A stretch of 64,000 nt of DNA from Amanita rubescens (Eukaryota; Basidiomycota; Agaricomycetes; Agaricales; Amanitaceae). Shown piece by piece: positions 19,230-30,708 of the stretch. The stretch covers positions 186,001-250,000 of the forward strand of contig WION01000045.1 of NCBI GenBank assembly GCA_015039365.1, in the 5' to 3' direction. A program made the translations under genes and the position numbers. Every line of letters starts with the position of its first letter. The stretch's first letter is position 1. Under the pieces are notes generated by a model that searched no databases, was not told where the DNA came from, and worked only from the letters and a program-made list of their open reading frames with translations.

Positions 19230-21575
19230 TACACTCCCCCCCCAGTATGATAAGAGTCCTATAGGAATCCCTGATTCCTATAGGATTCTGATAACAATCT
19301 GATAAGATTTTGAAAAATGCTAAAAATGTTCCCAAAGTAGATATTTGCATTTGTTTATGTTTGTTTGCACAAAATAAACAATATGGGCATCATTTGACAG
19401 CATTTTTTGAAGGTATGAGTTTGGAGGGGCTGTGGATTGTTGTTTGGTATTGTTTGGTGTTATTTATGCTTGCAATAAAATCTCAAAAATACTTTAAAAA
19501 TGCAGAAAAATCATGTGATCTAGGGCATGTAGGGATTTGGGGACCAAATAAAGCCAAACTTGAGATATTTGCAAAATACTTTTTTTCAGACAAGTCTGAG
19601 AGAATTGACAAGTAAAAATAATTAAAAATGCCAAAACTCATTTCATCAACAACATATGTCCATGTGCCATGACCACTTGCAAAGCCACAATGCAACACAA
19701 TTCAGTCAAGGATTTCTGGTGATGTGATAGTCAGTGTAGTTTGGTCTGTTGTAGGAAGTTGAGGTTGCTGATGGTTCAATGGTAGCAGAAGTCAATCACT
19801 TGCAGTGACTTGTTCAACAGTGAGTAATTGCTTCAGAGGTCAACAGTAGTGGATGTAGTCACCTATGGGTCAAGGCCAACATGATCAACTCTACCTGCAT
19901 GCCAAAAGTGGGCTCCATGTGCAGTTGCAGTGTAGAGATTGCCACTTAGTATGAATCAGATCCAGTGGTTGTGTCATGATCAATTTCCACAATGTGGCCA
20001 CTGTTGTTGCTGGCAACAGTGGCCATCAATCACCTATGACATTGCAGAGAGAGTTGTCAGAGGTCATGAACAAATGTGAGAAGGTTGTGGTTATGAGGAT
20101 TTGTGGCTACTATGTATGTATTGAAGTCAAGTTTCAACTAGGGGAGGACTCAGAACTGGGAGCAGAGATGAGTTGTTGGTTATGTTGGTTATCTGGTGAT
20201 CACATGGTGGTGAGTAGTTGTTAGCAGCATAATGACAACCAGCCTACTAAACATCCACACTAAAAACATATGTATTGAACTCCATAATCAAGAGAACAAT
20301 GACACACTGAATTAGTCAACCATACATATAGTAAAATGAGTAAGTAGAAAAATAAGTGGGCCTGTCCAACCAATCAGGTATGCATAATTTGGGAGTCCAT
20401 ACCATAAACAGATCAGTGACTCTTTAATGGTGGCTGACATGGTAATTGTCAACTTCCACCTCTCAACAATTGTCTACAATTTAGTAAACATGCCCAGTTA
20501 AATGAGAGAAACAACTAATTTGGAGACTATCATATGGGCCACCAAGTGGCAAATCCAACTCAAGGACAACCAGGATTATGTGACTAGGATCAGAGCCATC
20601 ACATGTTTCCTTTGCTTCTCACAGCATGGTCCACCTTGACATGTGGTGCTTGCCACTGCAGTGGTGTTAAAGTTGTGTTAAAACATCTTGCAGGGCTTGG
20701 GTCACATAAGACTCAGCCTCATTACATTTAACCTTGGAATAACTATGTGTCTCAAAGTGCACCTGAGGCTCATGTTTACAAGTATAGGCTATATACATAC
20801 CAGCAGTGTTACCAGAGGTACTAGTTTTCTCACAATTTAGGTGTCAAGTGGAAATGTGACAATGGCAATGTGGCCACTGCTAATGCTGGCTTCCACAGCA
20901 TTGTGATATATGTATGACTCAGCCTAATCACATTGATTTTTCCATATATTTTAAGACTTTTGAAATTTAGTCTTGTTTGGCATGTTCATTCCTGCACATT
21001 TGAGATGCCACAATTTTTTAGGCATTTTTTTGCAGATTGTTTGAGGCATGTCACAAACATGTCACACACCCCTGTCACACATGTCCATTCTCAAACATCC
21101 TAACAAATGTGGTGAAAGAAGCTGAATATTCTCCATTTTCCACCAAACATATAAACAAATATAAACAAATACAAATATTAGCACTACATAATTTTTGGGT
21201 ATTTTTCAACATTTTTTTAGATTTTTTAAGAGGGTTTTGGTGCTTTCAGCACTGTTTCTAGAGGTATTTAAACATCAGAAGTGGAGCCCACAGCACCTAC
21301 CACTTTCAAATATATGTAAATATATACAAACAAGCTCAAAATAGCAATACTACATGTCTTTCTACTGTATTTATGCATAGTCTGATTAAACTCTTATTAA
21401 ACTCCCATAGGATGAGTCCTATTCACTCCTATTAAAGTCCAATAACTCCAATAGGACTCTCATTGGAATGAAGTAGGATTTCTCAGCCAAAATGGCTGAC
21501 AACCATATGTATCGGAATCCTATAGGAATCTGACAATTCCTATAGGATTCCTATGGGTAAGGGGGGGGGAGTGTA
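19230..21575. mobile_element. Non-autonomous TIR element E1 (about 2.3 kb)
   Basis: The ends mirror each other: TACACTCCCCCCCC at 19230 and GGGGGGGGGAGTGTA ending at 21575, with TA at both ends. Just inside, both sides carry CCTATAGGAATC/GATTCCTATAGG repeats. Further in, ATTTGCATTTGTTTATGTTTG (19340s) is mirrored near 21160, so the inverted homology extends some 150 bp. No credible transposase is present in the AT-rich interior; several short frames look like chance. TA ends suggest mobilisation by a Tc1/mariner-like enzyme, which is inference. Confidence 0.7.
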
Positions 21576-21576
21576 A

Positions 21577-23323
21577 TGACCTCGACATGATTGGTTAAAA
21601 CACCACGACCCAATCGTGAATTGGAAAACAGGCTCACTCCTTATGAAAAATTGCCCAGGTACATGCCATGTAGAAGGAGAGGACAACAACGCTATAAACA
21701 CTGAGGGCGATAACGAGACCAGTGGAACACATGAGTGGGAAGAGGGAGATAGACTGTTAGCGGTAATGGAAGACGAAGGATGAGTTGGGGGATAAGAGCC
21801 CACACGACCACGGCAACCGAAATAGCAGTAGCGAATCAAATAAAACGCGATGTGAAAAATATCGTACCTGCTCACTATTTGAGTCACCGGGAAGTGTTTG
21901 ACAAGGAGACGTTTGATGAACTACCAAAACGAGGAAGATGGGATCACGCGATCGAGTTGGTGCCTGGCGCCCAAGCAGTGGACTGCAAAATCTACCTGCT
22001 GAATAAGGAAGAACAGGGACAATTAGATGCGTTCCTGAAAGATAACTTGGAAACAGGGCAGATAAGAACCAGCAAATCTCCGATGGCATCGCTGTTCTTC
22101 TTCATTAAAAAGAAAGACGGGAAACTAAGACCGGTACAGGATTACCGAAAACTGAACGAGATGATGATAAAGAACCGATACCCGCTACCACTGATATCGG
22201 AACTAGTGGATCAACTCAGTCATGCAAAGATATTCTCGAAAATGGACATCAGATGGGGGTATAATAACATACGGATAAAGGAAGGGGATGAGTGGAAGGC
22301 AGCGTTCAGAATGAATAGAGGATTGTTCGAACCATTAGTAATGTTCTTTGGACTTACAAACTCACCGGCAACCTTTCAAACGATGATGAACGACATATTT
22401 AGAGAAGAGATAGCAGAAGGATGGGTGGTGATATACATGGATGACATATTAGTGTACTCTAAGGATGAAGAGACACATAAGCTACATGTGAATCGAATCC
22501 TGGAGAAACTAAAACGGTACAAATTGTCGTTGAAAGCGGAGAAATGTTGGTTTGATCAGAAGACAATCAAATTCCTAGGATTAATAATATCGCACGACTC
22601 CATACACATGGACAAAGCCAAAGTACAAGTGATATTGGATTGGCCCAGACCTACAAGTAAACGAGAATTACAACAATTCCTAGGATTCATAAACTTCTAT
22701 CGACGATTCATACGAGGGTTTGCGAAGATAGCCAAGTCTCTCACACGACTGACGGGAAAAGAAGGATGGATGTGGACGGTACTACTGTACAAGAGGAAGT
22801 GTTTGTAGGGTTGAAGATGAGAGTAGGAGAGGAAGTGGTATTGGCAATACCATCGGACAAGGGAAAATATCGAGTAGAGACGGATGCCTCGGATTTTGCT
22901 ATGGGAGCGGTATTATCTCAACAACAAGAAGACGGTACATGGAGACCAGTAGCGTTCATTTCAAAATCATTAAATCCCGCTGAAAGGGATTATGAAGTGT
23001 ACGATAAGGAATTATTGGCGGTCATGCATGCCCTATACGAATGGTCTCACTACCTGAAGGGAACGGAAGAACAGATTGAGATTCTAACCGACCACCAAAA
23101 TCTCACTTATTTCCGAAAACCCCAGAACGTCAATCAGAGACAAGCGCGATGGGTGTTGGATCTACAAGAATACAACTTCATCCTGAAACACAGACCTGGG
23201 AAGACCAATACCAAGGCCGATGTTTTATCTTGCAGAGCAGATCATGATAAAGGAGAAATGGATAACGAAGGGACAACACTGTTGAAGGAGGAATGTTTTA
23301 TACGAGTATGGGAAGAAGGAGAC
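21577..23323 (+). pseudogene. Chromovirus B pol (protease end, RT, RNase H)
   Basis: Homology begins within the protease region (HDWLKHHDPIVNWKTGSL near 21590) directly at the E1 end. A frame change is needed near 21780. Then RT is clean: MASLFFFIKKKDGKLRPVQD, KMDIRWGYNNIRIKEGDEW, MFFGLTNSPATFQTM and VVIYMDDILVYSKDEE. A frameshift near 22775 separates it from RNase H (VETDASDFAMGAVLSQQQ). The frame ends at VWEEGD where A1 inserted (GAGAC at 23319-23323). The rest is at 2761-3142 on the minus strand. Gag and the 5' LTR are missing. It is the same family as C. Confidence 0.9.
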
Positions 23324-23839
23324 TGTTATGATCACGTCAATCTCCTCCTACGATGTGTCCACGCTATGAGCGCTTGACAAAGTAGACTAAGTCCAACGGA
23401 CAAGTCAAACAATAGGTGAACGGATAAGCTAAGTAATAAGACGACTAGAAGAAGTCTTATACTTGAGAGCGATAATGAACGGAGTGTGTACGACGTTCTT
23501 TAGGTGAGATGAGGTGATATTGACAAGAACAAACTAAGTCAAACTTAAGGTTCGACGTTACAGTACATCGGTTTATATACATGTATGGAAACACAGCCGT
23601 ATCGTAAGTAGAACAAAGGTGATAGCAAGTATAGGTAAAACAGGGGGCATAGGGGATGGTACGCATATGAACAAGGGGTTGGACATAGGGTAAATGGAAT
23701 GGGGATCGATAAGGGAATGAGGTGGTCCGTTTGATGAACATAATGGGGATGTGACGAAGGGATAGGCATATACGAAAAAGTAAGCATGTCCGACGTGTCA
23801 TGTAATCATAATGTAGGAGTCCGTACCGTGTTTGTAACA
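23324..23839 (-). repeat. 3' LTR of split chromovirus A1
   Basis: 516 bp in minus orientation, TGTTACAAAC at 23839 to GATCATAACA at 23324. The outer flank 23319-23323 reads GTCTC on the minus strand, the same five bases that precede the 5' LTR at 3143. Confidence 0.95.
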
Positions 23840-23967
23840 CTAGCTCTCCTCTACGTTGTTGACCACAACAACAATATGCGGGTATCCTCTAGGTATCAGG
23901 GTTGTGGCGGGCGTCTTCATCATCGTAAGGATGATAGCCAGCTGAGTTGTCGATGAAGACGGCGAAG

Positions 23968-24345
23968 TCATTTGTCTTGGTTCCATCCTCCTGCATTCCA
24001 GTCAGTGGGTGTGTCCGTGTACATTTGGACGAGTTCTTCGTTGTTAGCCTCAAGCGAGTTGAGGAGTTTGTGGAGAACCTTAAGGCGTTGGTTCTCTTCT
24101 TTGAGGAGCTTGATGATGCGCTCCTTTGATTCGTCGTCGGGATGAGGGACTGTTGACGGTAGGGATGTGGCGGCGAAAAGCCGGACATGGGACTGGTAAT
24201 GGAGGAAATCCGAGATTTCCTGGTGAATGCGGGCAAGGCGTTCTCGACCGTTGAAGGCGCCAATGTTAAAGGCGGTGGGGGTGGTGGACGCTGTGGCATT
24301 GGAGATGGTGGGGGTCTGTTGGGTTTGTTCTGCGTTCCCTTCCAT
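23968..24345 (-). CDS. A1 accessory frame X3, 125 aa
   Basis: Overlaps the 3' end of X2 in another frame. Same length as in A2 and only nine residues differ of 125, against about 27 in the X2 frame over the same bases, so X3 is the better-conserved reading. It contains a leucine-rich, probably coiled-coil helix (KERIIKLLKEENQRLKVLHK, LLNSLEANNEELVQ). Function unknown. Confidence 0.65.
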   Translation of the reverse strand: MEGNAEQTQQTPTISNATASTTPTAFNIGAFNGRERLARIHQEISDFLHYQSHVRLFAATSLPSTVPHPDDESKERIIKLLKEENQRLKVLHKLLNSLEANNEELVQMYTDTPTDWNAGGWNQDK

Positions 24346-24889
24346 AGTCGGTAAAGGTTGTGTTGGGGAATGAGTGAACGTCCGAGGTTCTTAAATCTTT
24401 CAGCGGTCTGGGCGATGGGTGTGGAAGGTATAAGATTCTGATGGAGATCTAATTCCATCATGACGTGGGCAACTTCTTCATAGGCGTTGTGAGAGAGTTG
24501 CTGCGGTTTAGCTCCTTTGGTAAACAGATCTTCTGTCCATGCGGTAGTTCGTCTAGAAGATTCGGCGATCTCCTTGATTTGATCTGCTAGATCAGCTAAG
24601 GCGATTGCTCTGATTTCGGTTCTATTCGTAAGCTCCAAGATATGCTGTGGATCTGGTGCGATCCTGTGAGGGTCAAAGCTGTGATGGATGGCAACAAGAT
24701 CGTTGGGGTCGTCATTAAGGATGAATGGAGGGTGTATTTCATTCCTGACGTCTAAGATGGCTTGTTCGTAGAAGCGTTCTACGTCAGCGGTGAGGATTCG
24801 GCGTAAGAGGTCAATTCCGAATTGGTGGATGGTGCATCCATGAGAGAGTTTGGTGTACCATTCCATACGATCTAGGTTGGTCCAGATTT

Positions 24890-25597
24890 CTATAAGATCT
24901 GCGCAATGGTAGTTGTATCGTTCTCGAGCGTTGACGATGATTGCCTTGGTGAGTCTTGCGTCTGAAAGAATGCGCCAGAGTCTGGTAAGTCGTTCCAGTT
25001 CCTGAGAATTGATTGGCAGGCCAGAAAGTCTTTTAACATTGTCAATAGTCTTTCGCATGAGAGCTGAGCTGTTATAGTCTGCGAATGTCGTAAAGATTGT
25101 CTGAGGTTCAAGGGGAGTGATGTCTGCCATGATTCGGCGACTGCTAGGGCTAGTTTGATCGTTATTATCGCCTCTGTCGCGAAGATTGCCAGTTGGTTCC
25201 TTGTCGAATTTGGCAAAAGAGTTGGGGTTGTGATATATCTTTCACATGTTATCAAGTATTTTCCTAGTTCTCCTTGTATCTTCATTATGTCCTCCGTTAT
25301 CTTGATCTTCTGTGGTATCGTGAGGACTCGTAGCTCGGCTTGTTCTGGGTGAATCATCAGGTCGATTCTCTTTGTCAGAATCTGAAGCGCTGATATAAGG
25401 AACGAGACGTGGCCTATTAGGTTCGGTGATCGTTGTCCTTCCGTTAGCATCTGGATTATTGGATGTATCGGGGGATTCGACGGTGGTGGTGGTGTTGTCG
25501 TTGTTGTCTGGGTAAAGACTGAGTATATTGGCGGTTCCGGTGATGGTGCTCTCGTCGTTGTTGGTGAGATCGTAGGTGAGGTTCTTGTTGATTCCAT
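24890..25597 (-). CDS. A1 accessory frame X1, 235 aa
   Basis: Overlaps the 5' part of X2. Same length in A2, about 23 differences in 235 (10%), versus about 22 in 133 for the X2 frame in that stretch. The proline/threonine-rich start (PTTTRAPSPEPPIYSVF) is followed by a helical region (ILTKRIDLMIHPEQAELRVL, RELGKYLITCERYI type). No known family recognised. Confidence 0.65.
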   Translation of the reverse strand: MESTRTSPTISPTTTRAPSPEPPIYSVFTQTTTTTPPPPSNPPIHPIIQMLTEGQRSPNLIGHVSFLISALQILTKRIDLMIHPEQAELRVLTIPQKIKITEDIMKIQGELGKYLITCERYITTPTLLPNSTRNQLAIFATEAIITIKLALAVAESWQTSLPLNLRQSLRHSQTITAQLSCERLLTMLKDFLACQSILRNWNDLPDSGAFFQTQDSPRQSSSTLENDTTTIAQIL

Positions 25598-25643
25598 GAT
25601 TCATAGGTAGTTTCTGGGCGTTGTAGGTGTAATCTTTGCTCAT

Positions 25644-28600
25644 TCAGAGTTTCCTACGTTTCTTATATTTGTCAAGGATATCCTCGGCGTTTGACAAGTT
25701 CCTTTGGGGTTCCCAAGTGTTTTCGCTTGTATCATAGCCTTTCCATTTGACGAGAAACTGTAATTGACGTCCGATCTTTCGGTGTGCGAGAATAGCTTCT
25801 ATTTCGTATTCTTCTGATCCTTCTATCAGATCGGGTGGTGGACGTGTGTCGTTAGGTCCATGGAATTCTGTTTCTTTGAATGGTGATAGTAGACATGCGT
25901 GGAAAATGCTGTGTATCTTCCATTGTTTTGGTAAGTCTAATTGATAGGTGACAGGTCCTAAGATTTTCTTTATCTTGAAGGGTCCTTCTCGTTTGGGTGC
26001 GAGTTTACGTGATTGATAAGGAATGCGTAGGTTCTTTGAATCTAGCCAAACTTTTTCTCCTTCTTTGAACGGTTTTGAGTGTTTCATCGTTCGTTGTGCC
26101 ATTTTGAGGCGTGCAAGGTCGTGTGCTGCCAGAGCTTCTTCTCTTGCTTTGATTAGGAGTCTGATGCGTTCGTCTGCTACAGGGGTAGCTGATTGTTCTG
26201 TAACCTGGGGTAACGCTACAGGGTTTGATCCATACATGAGATAAAACGGTGATTGTTTCAGTTCTTCATGCGTTCTAGAATTATGAGCGAATTGTGCGAT
26301 AGGAAGTATCTTGTTCCATTTGTCTGGTTCATAGGCACAGAATATGCGGAGGTATACTTCAAGTATGGCGTTATAGTGTTCCGTTTGTCCATCTGTTTGA
26401 GGGTGAAAGGCGGTGCTCATCTTGTGTTTGATCTGAAGTGCGCTAGTTATCCCTTTGAAGACTTTTGCTGTGAATTGCGGTCCTCTGTCAGATATCATGA
26501 TGTCTGGTAATCCAAAGTTCTTGAAAACTTCTTTAATGTAGAGGTCGGCGGTTTCAGCTGATGTAATAGTTTTATTACAGGGACATAGAATTATTCCCTT
26601 TGAAAGTCCTTGGTTGACCACGACAAAGATAGAATCAAAACCGTCACTAGGCAGTAGATCGGTGATGAAATCCATAGTAATCTGTTGAAATGGTCGGTGT
26701 GCATGGGATTTAATCGGCATTAGGGGTGCGGCGGTGGGATGTGTATTAGGTTTCATCTGTTGACAGGTGAGGCACCCATCGATAAAAATTTTGACAAGTG
26801 TTGTCATTCTAGGCCACCAATAGTGTTCTCTTAGTAGGCTAAGTGTTTTGAAGAATCCGGGGTGTCCTGCACTCGGTGCTTCATGGTATTCTTTAATAAT
26901 AGATCGGCGAAGATCGGAGTTCATTGGAATGTATGCTTTGTTTTTGAATAGAATGATTCCGTTATCTTCAGTCCAATCGGTGATTGCTGTGCGGAGGGGC
27001 GCTGTTCCTTTCTCCTTTAAGCATCTTCTAATGGTTTCAGCAAACTCGTCAGTTTGAGTTGCGTTCTTTACTTGATCTCGGAGGTCTTCGGCGATGACTT
27101 GGATGAATAATGAGTCAGGGAGCATTGTGACTGTTTCGTCATCTTCTTCTCCATTGGTGTGATCTGGTCAGCGGGATAAGGCATCCGCTTGAGTTAGTTT
27201 TGCTCCGGGTACGTGAATTAGTTGGTAATTATATCTTGAGAGATTATTCCACCATCTTGCTTGTCTAGCTGTGAGACGTTGTGGTGCGCGGTAGTAGGTT
27301 AAGTTTTTGTGATCGCAATGTATAGTGAGTGTGTGTTCTGCTCCGAGCAGTAGGTATTTCCATTCGTCAAGGGCGTAAATTATAGCAAAGAGCTCTCGGT
27401 CGTAGATTTGCCAATTTCGTTCAGTAGGCGTAAGTGCGTGTGAGAGATATCCACAAGGGTGTAGGTCTCCGTTTTCGTCTTTCTGCATTAAGGCGGCTCC
27501 GACAGCCCATTTCGATGCGTCCGTTTCGAGTATGAAAGGTTGATTAACATCTGGCATCTTTAGTACTGGTGCTGTTACGAAACTTTCCTTTAATGAGTCG
27601 AAGGCGACTCTACATTCTAGTGTCCATTCCCATATCTTGTTTTTCTTTGTTAAGTCGTGAAGGGGTCGTGCGAGGTGCACAAATCCGGATATGAAACGTC
27701 TGTAGTAATTTCCAAATCCTAGAAACGAGCGTACTTGTTTAACTGTTGTTGGAGGGGGCCAGTCTCTGATTCCAGCGAGTTTTATTGGATCCATTTTTAT
27801 CGTGTCTTTCGTGATTATCATGCCTAAGAAGTCCACTTCTTCGGCAGCAAATTTGCATTTTTCAAGTTTCAGGTAAAGATCGTGTTCTTTTAGTTTTGCA
27901 AGTACTAGCTTTGTTCTTTTCTCGAGTTCTTGTTTGTTGCGCGCATGTATCAAGATGTCATCCATGTAAATGGCGATCCATCCTTCGTTCATGAAGTCTC
28001 TGAAGTAATCGTCCATCATAGCTTGAAATGTTGCGGGCGAATTGCGTAATCCAAAGAACATAACTGTTGGTTCGAATAGTCCTTTATTCGTGATAAATGC
28101 GGCTTTCCATTCGTCTCCTTCTTTGATACGAACATTGTTGTATCCCCATCTGATGTCTAGTTTCGTAAAGTATTGTGATCCTTTAAGTTGCAGCATCAGA
28201 TCGGATATGAGTGGTAAGGGGTAAGAGTTTGGTTTCGTATGTTCGTTCAAGTATCGGTAGTCTTGGCAGGGTCTGAGTGTTTTGCTATCCTTCTTTTCGA
28301 CATAAAAGAATGGCGCTGCCTGCGGAGATTTGGATGGTCGTATGTATCCTTTAGTTAGTTGTTCTTTGATCCATTCGTCAAGCGTATTTTGTTGTAATGG
28401 TGATATTGGGTAGATCTTCCCTTTCTTTGGTATAAAATCTTCGCGAAGTTCAATTGCGTGATCCCATGATCTGCGGTCTGGGAATCGTTCTGACGCTTGT
28501 TTTTCAAATATCTCTTTCCATTCGAGATACTCAGGAGGTAGCGCGACTTCCTTCTGATCGGTGTTGTACTTGTGTTCCATTTGTTGAGCTGGTGAGTAGC

Positions 28601-29261
28601 GATTAATCGTGATCTCGTCATAATCTTCTTCAGTCCATCTTCCCATGTCTTCAAATGGTAATTTCCAACGTAGACTCTTCTCTTCTGGTCCTTTGTGTGA
28701 CAACAAATACCGAATTACGACGTCTTCTTCCCATTTAGGCATTGCTTCTTCATCGAGTCGATGCAAGATGCTCCGTATTGATGCCTTCCATTCGTCTTCT
28801 TTGGAGTTACGGAACTCCAGAGTTCTATTCCTCCAGCTTATGATTGGGTCATGCTTCTCAAGCCACGGAAGCCCCAGTATCAAGTTTTGATCGCCAAGCG
28901 AAGTGACCAGGAACCATTTGGTCATCTTCTTTCCATTAATATTGATGGTGATCAAACACTTGTCAGAAATTTCTCCATTCGTGTTATATGTGCCGTCAAC
29001 GTTCTTGACTCAGATTGGTCTTGCGAGTTTCTTCTTTCTCCATTTGTGCGCGATTGATGAATTAATAAATAAACCTTCTGCACCGCTGTCGACCAGTGCA
29101 GTCATTGATTCAGTGTTGTCTTCGGTTTCAACTTCAAGAGGAATAGATAATCGATTGCTTGAAATAGAATGTACTATTACAGGTGATATCGAAAGATCGT
29201 CCTTTGGAGTTGAATCCGAAGTTATGGGACAAGCATCCACTGATATGTGTCCCACTGTCAA
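25644..29261 (-). pseudogene. A1 Pol (protease, RT, RNase H, integrase, chromodomain), two stops
   Basis: The frame overlaps the gag end at TTTTTGA. Protease LVDSGAEGLFINSS (about 29080), a TGA at 29010-29012, RT with FFGLRNSPATFQAMMDD and WIAIYMDDILIHARN (about 27960), RNase H FILETDASKWAVGAAL, a second TGA at 27168-27170 after QADALSR, then integrase (AGHPGFFKTLSLLREHYWWP, CLTCQQ, MISDRGPQF, HPQTDGQTE) and a C-terminal chromodomain (QFLVKWKGYDTSENTWEP). A2 has arginine (CGA) at both stop positions, so both are single C-to-T changes. A pol this long with a chromodomain marks a Tf1/sushi-type chromovirus. Confidence 0.92.
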
Positions 29262-30160
29262 AAATCCGGTTTGTCCGCGTTGATAAGGAGGTTGATGCGT
29301 TGATCTGGAGAGAGTTTCTTTAACATAGCGCGTATCGTTCTGTCGCTAGTATCTTCTTCTTCTTCTTGTTCTTGCTGGTTAGACTCTTCGACATCTTCAT
29401 AGTTACTGCCATCGTCATCCCTTTTGGTTGCTTGAATATGACGACCGTGTGCGAATTTCTTTCCTTTCTTTCCATTAAACTTCTTCTTCCCTTTGTAAGA
29501 TCCTTTATCCTTCCTCATGGGGCATTGTCCTGACATGTGGTCCGCTTTATGACAGATGAAACAAAGTCCATCGCGGATGTGTCGGGTTCGTTCATCTTTT
29601 GATAACGCGCCAAGGATTATTGCATCAAGATCCATATCCCATTCGTTTCGAGGGGGTTTGTGTGAAGATGTTCCTCCTCTGTTGGTTGCTAGAATGCCAA
29701 TACGTGTTTCGGCGTTGTATGCTCTGAGTGCTCCTTCATACCATTTGTCCAAGGTTTTGGGGTCTCTCATTACGACTGCTCTGTATGTGTTGGCGTCGAG
29801 TCCTTGTCCAAACATGTGGGTAGCGGCACTGCCTGTGATTCCAGCTTTCTTTATAAGTTCTTTGAATAAACCAACGTATTTTGGGATTGAGATTCGTTTT
29901 CCTTTCTTGTCTTTACGTTTTTGTAGCTGTACTAATTCTGTGTACGCGTTTCCGGGTGAATCTATTTCTTGCCAATTGTTGAGGAATCTAGTTTTAAATC
30001 CTGTCCAGTCGTTCCATGTTATTTCCGTCTTTGCTGCATCGTTAAGATCGTCGTTTTGATTGCGTCTCCAGTTCTCAGCTTTGTCGGTTATCATAGATAA
30101 TGTCAGTCCGATTTTAAGTCTATCTGTGTTGATGCGACCTGGATTGAGATCTAGAAATAG
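29258..30160 (-). pseudogene. A1 gag, 3' part
   Basis: Picks up at FLDLNPGRINTDRLKIG, the residue after the break at 4594. It includes NWRRNQNDDLND, a basic stretch, a CCHC knuckle (CFICHKADHMSGQC, about 29530-29570), lysine-rich and acidic tails (EEEEDTSDRTIRAMLKKL), ending NADKPDF-stop. The stop sits in GATTTTTGA, where a one-base backward slip would enter the protease frame. Confidence 0.88.
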
Positions 30161-30532
30161 CTGTATCTGCCGAAAGAAAAATTCCCTTGATTCCCACCTT
30201 CCCAAGCGTCTCTATGTTCTGCTGACCGAGTATGTTGAGCGGCGTTACTACAATCTAAACGCCATATGGACGAAAAAGCAGTGGGAGCCAGAATGCCAGA
30301 ATGTGAGCGTCTTGCCCATTCCTGTCCCAGCTATTGAAATCACGTCACAGTTGCCCTCGAGAACTGCTTGGCAGACATTGGCCTGCCATAGACACGGCCA
30401 CTTCCCAAGGACGTCGAAAGCTTTGTGTCGTATGTCATTGATCAATGGGATTGGTAAAACTTGATGGCTCCCAGCCCCGGGGCTCGCCGATGGTTCAGGG
30501 ATGCTCCCCCATGTGATATTACCATCACTCAT
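30161..30532 (-). pseudogene. RecQ-type helicase, N-terminal half
   Basis: Minus-strand start at 30532. Q-motif-like KAFDVLGKWPCLWQANV precedes the ATP-binding motif SIAGTGMGKTLTFW. An 8-bp tandem duplication (CCAGAATG at 30288-30295 and 30296-30303) shifts the frame right after it; in the shifted frame LPLLFRPYG is followed by a TAG and then IVVTPLNILG, the expected RecQ motif Ia. The sequence leaves RecQ at 30161, and the next RecQ codons are at 4595 on the plus strand. The gene was therefore a pseudogene apart from being cut by the inversion. Confidence 0.85.
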
Positions 30533-30708
30533 ATCTCAATCAATGCCATCACTGTTAGCAGATAAGCAGGAAAGAGCAACACATACCGGCCAGCCTTCAG
30601 GCAGTCATACGAGCCGCGATCGGCAGAACGGCTGAATACTCGGCAAAGAAAAGAACGTAGAATAATAGTTACATAAGCTACTAAAGTCACATCACGTCAT
30701 GCCGAGCA

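Larger units (their letters stand above)
23889..25643 (-). pseudogene. A1 accessory long frame (X2), broken once
   Basis: It starts with ATG immediately after the pol stop (TGAATG, same frame) and would be open to 23889 but for one TGA at 25242-25244 where A2 has CGA. The central part (MADITP..., RLWRILSDARL, DLIEIWTNLDRMEWYTKL, DLLRRILTADVERFYEQA) is about 93% identical to A2 and clearly under constraint. Both ends overlap other conserved frames (X1, X3). No recognised domain, signal peptide or membrane segment. Confidence 0.7.
23324..30160 (-). mobile_element. Chromovirus A1, main part (inverted segment)
   Basis: Contains, in minus orientation, the rest of gag, pol, the accessory region and the 3' LTR. 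Joined with 3143-4594 it would be about 8.29 kb, compared with 8172 bp for A2, which has an internal deletion of about 138 bp. Two pol stops and one accessory-frame stop show it is inactive. Confidence 0.92.

Noticed and set aside
28042..28890. Plus-strand open frames opposite A1 pol
   Set aside because: Antisense shadows; the minus strand carries clear RT and protease motifs.
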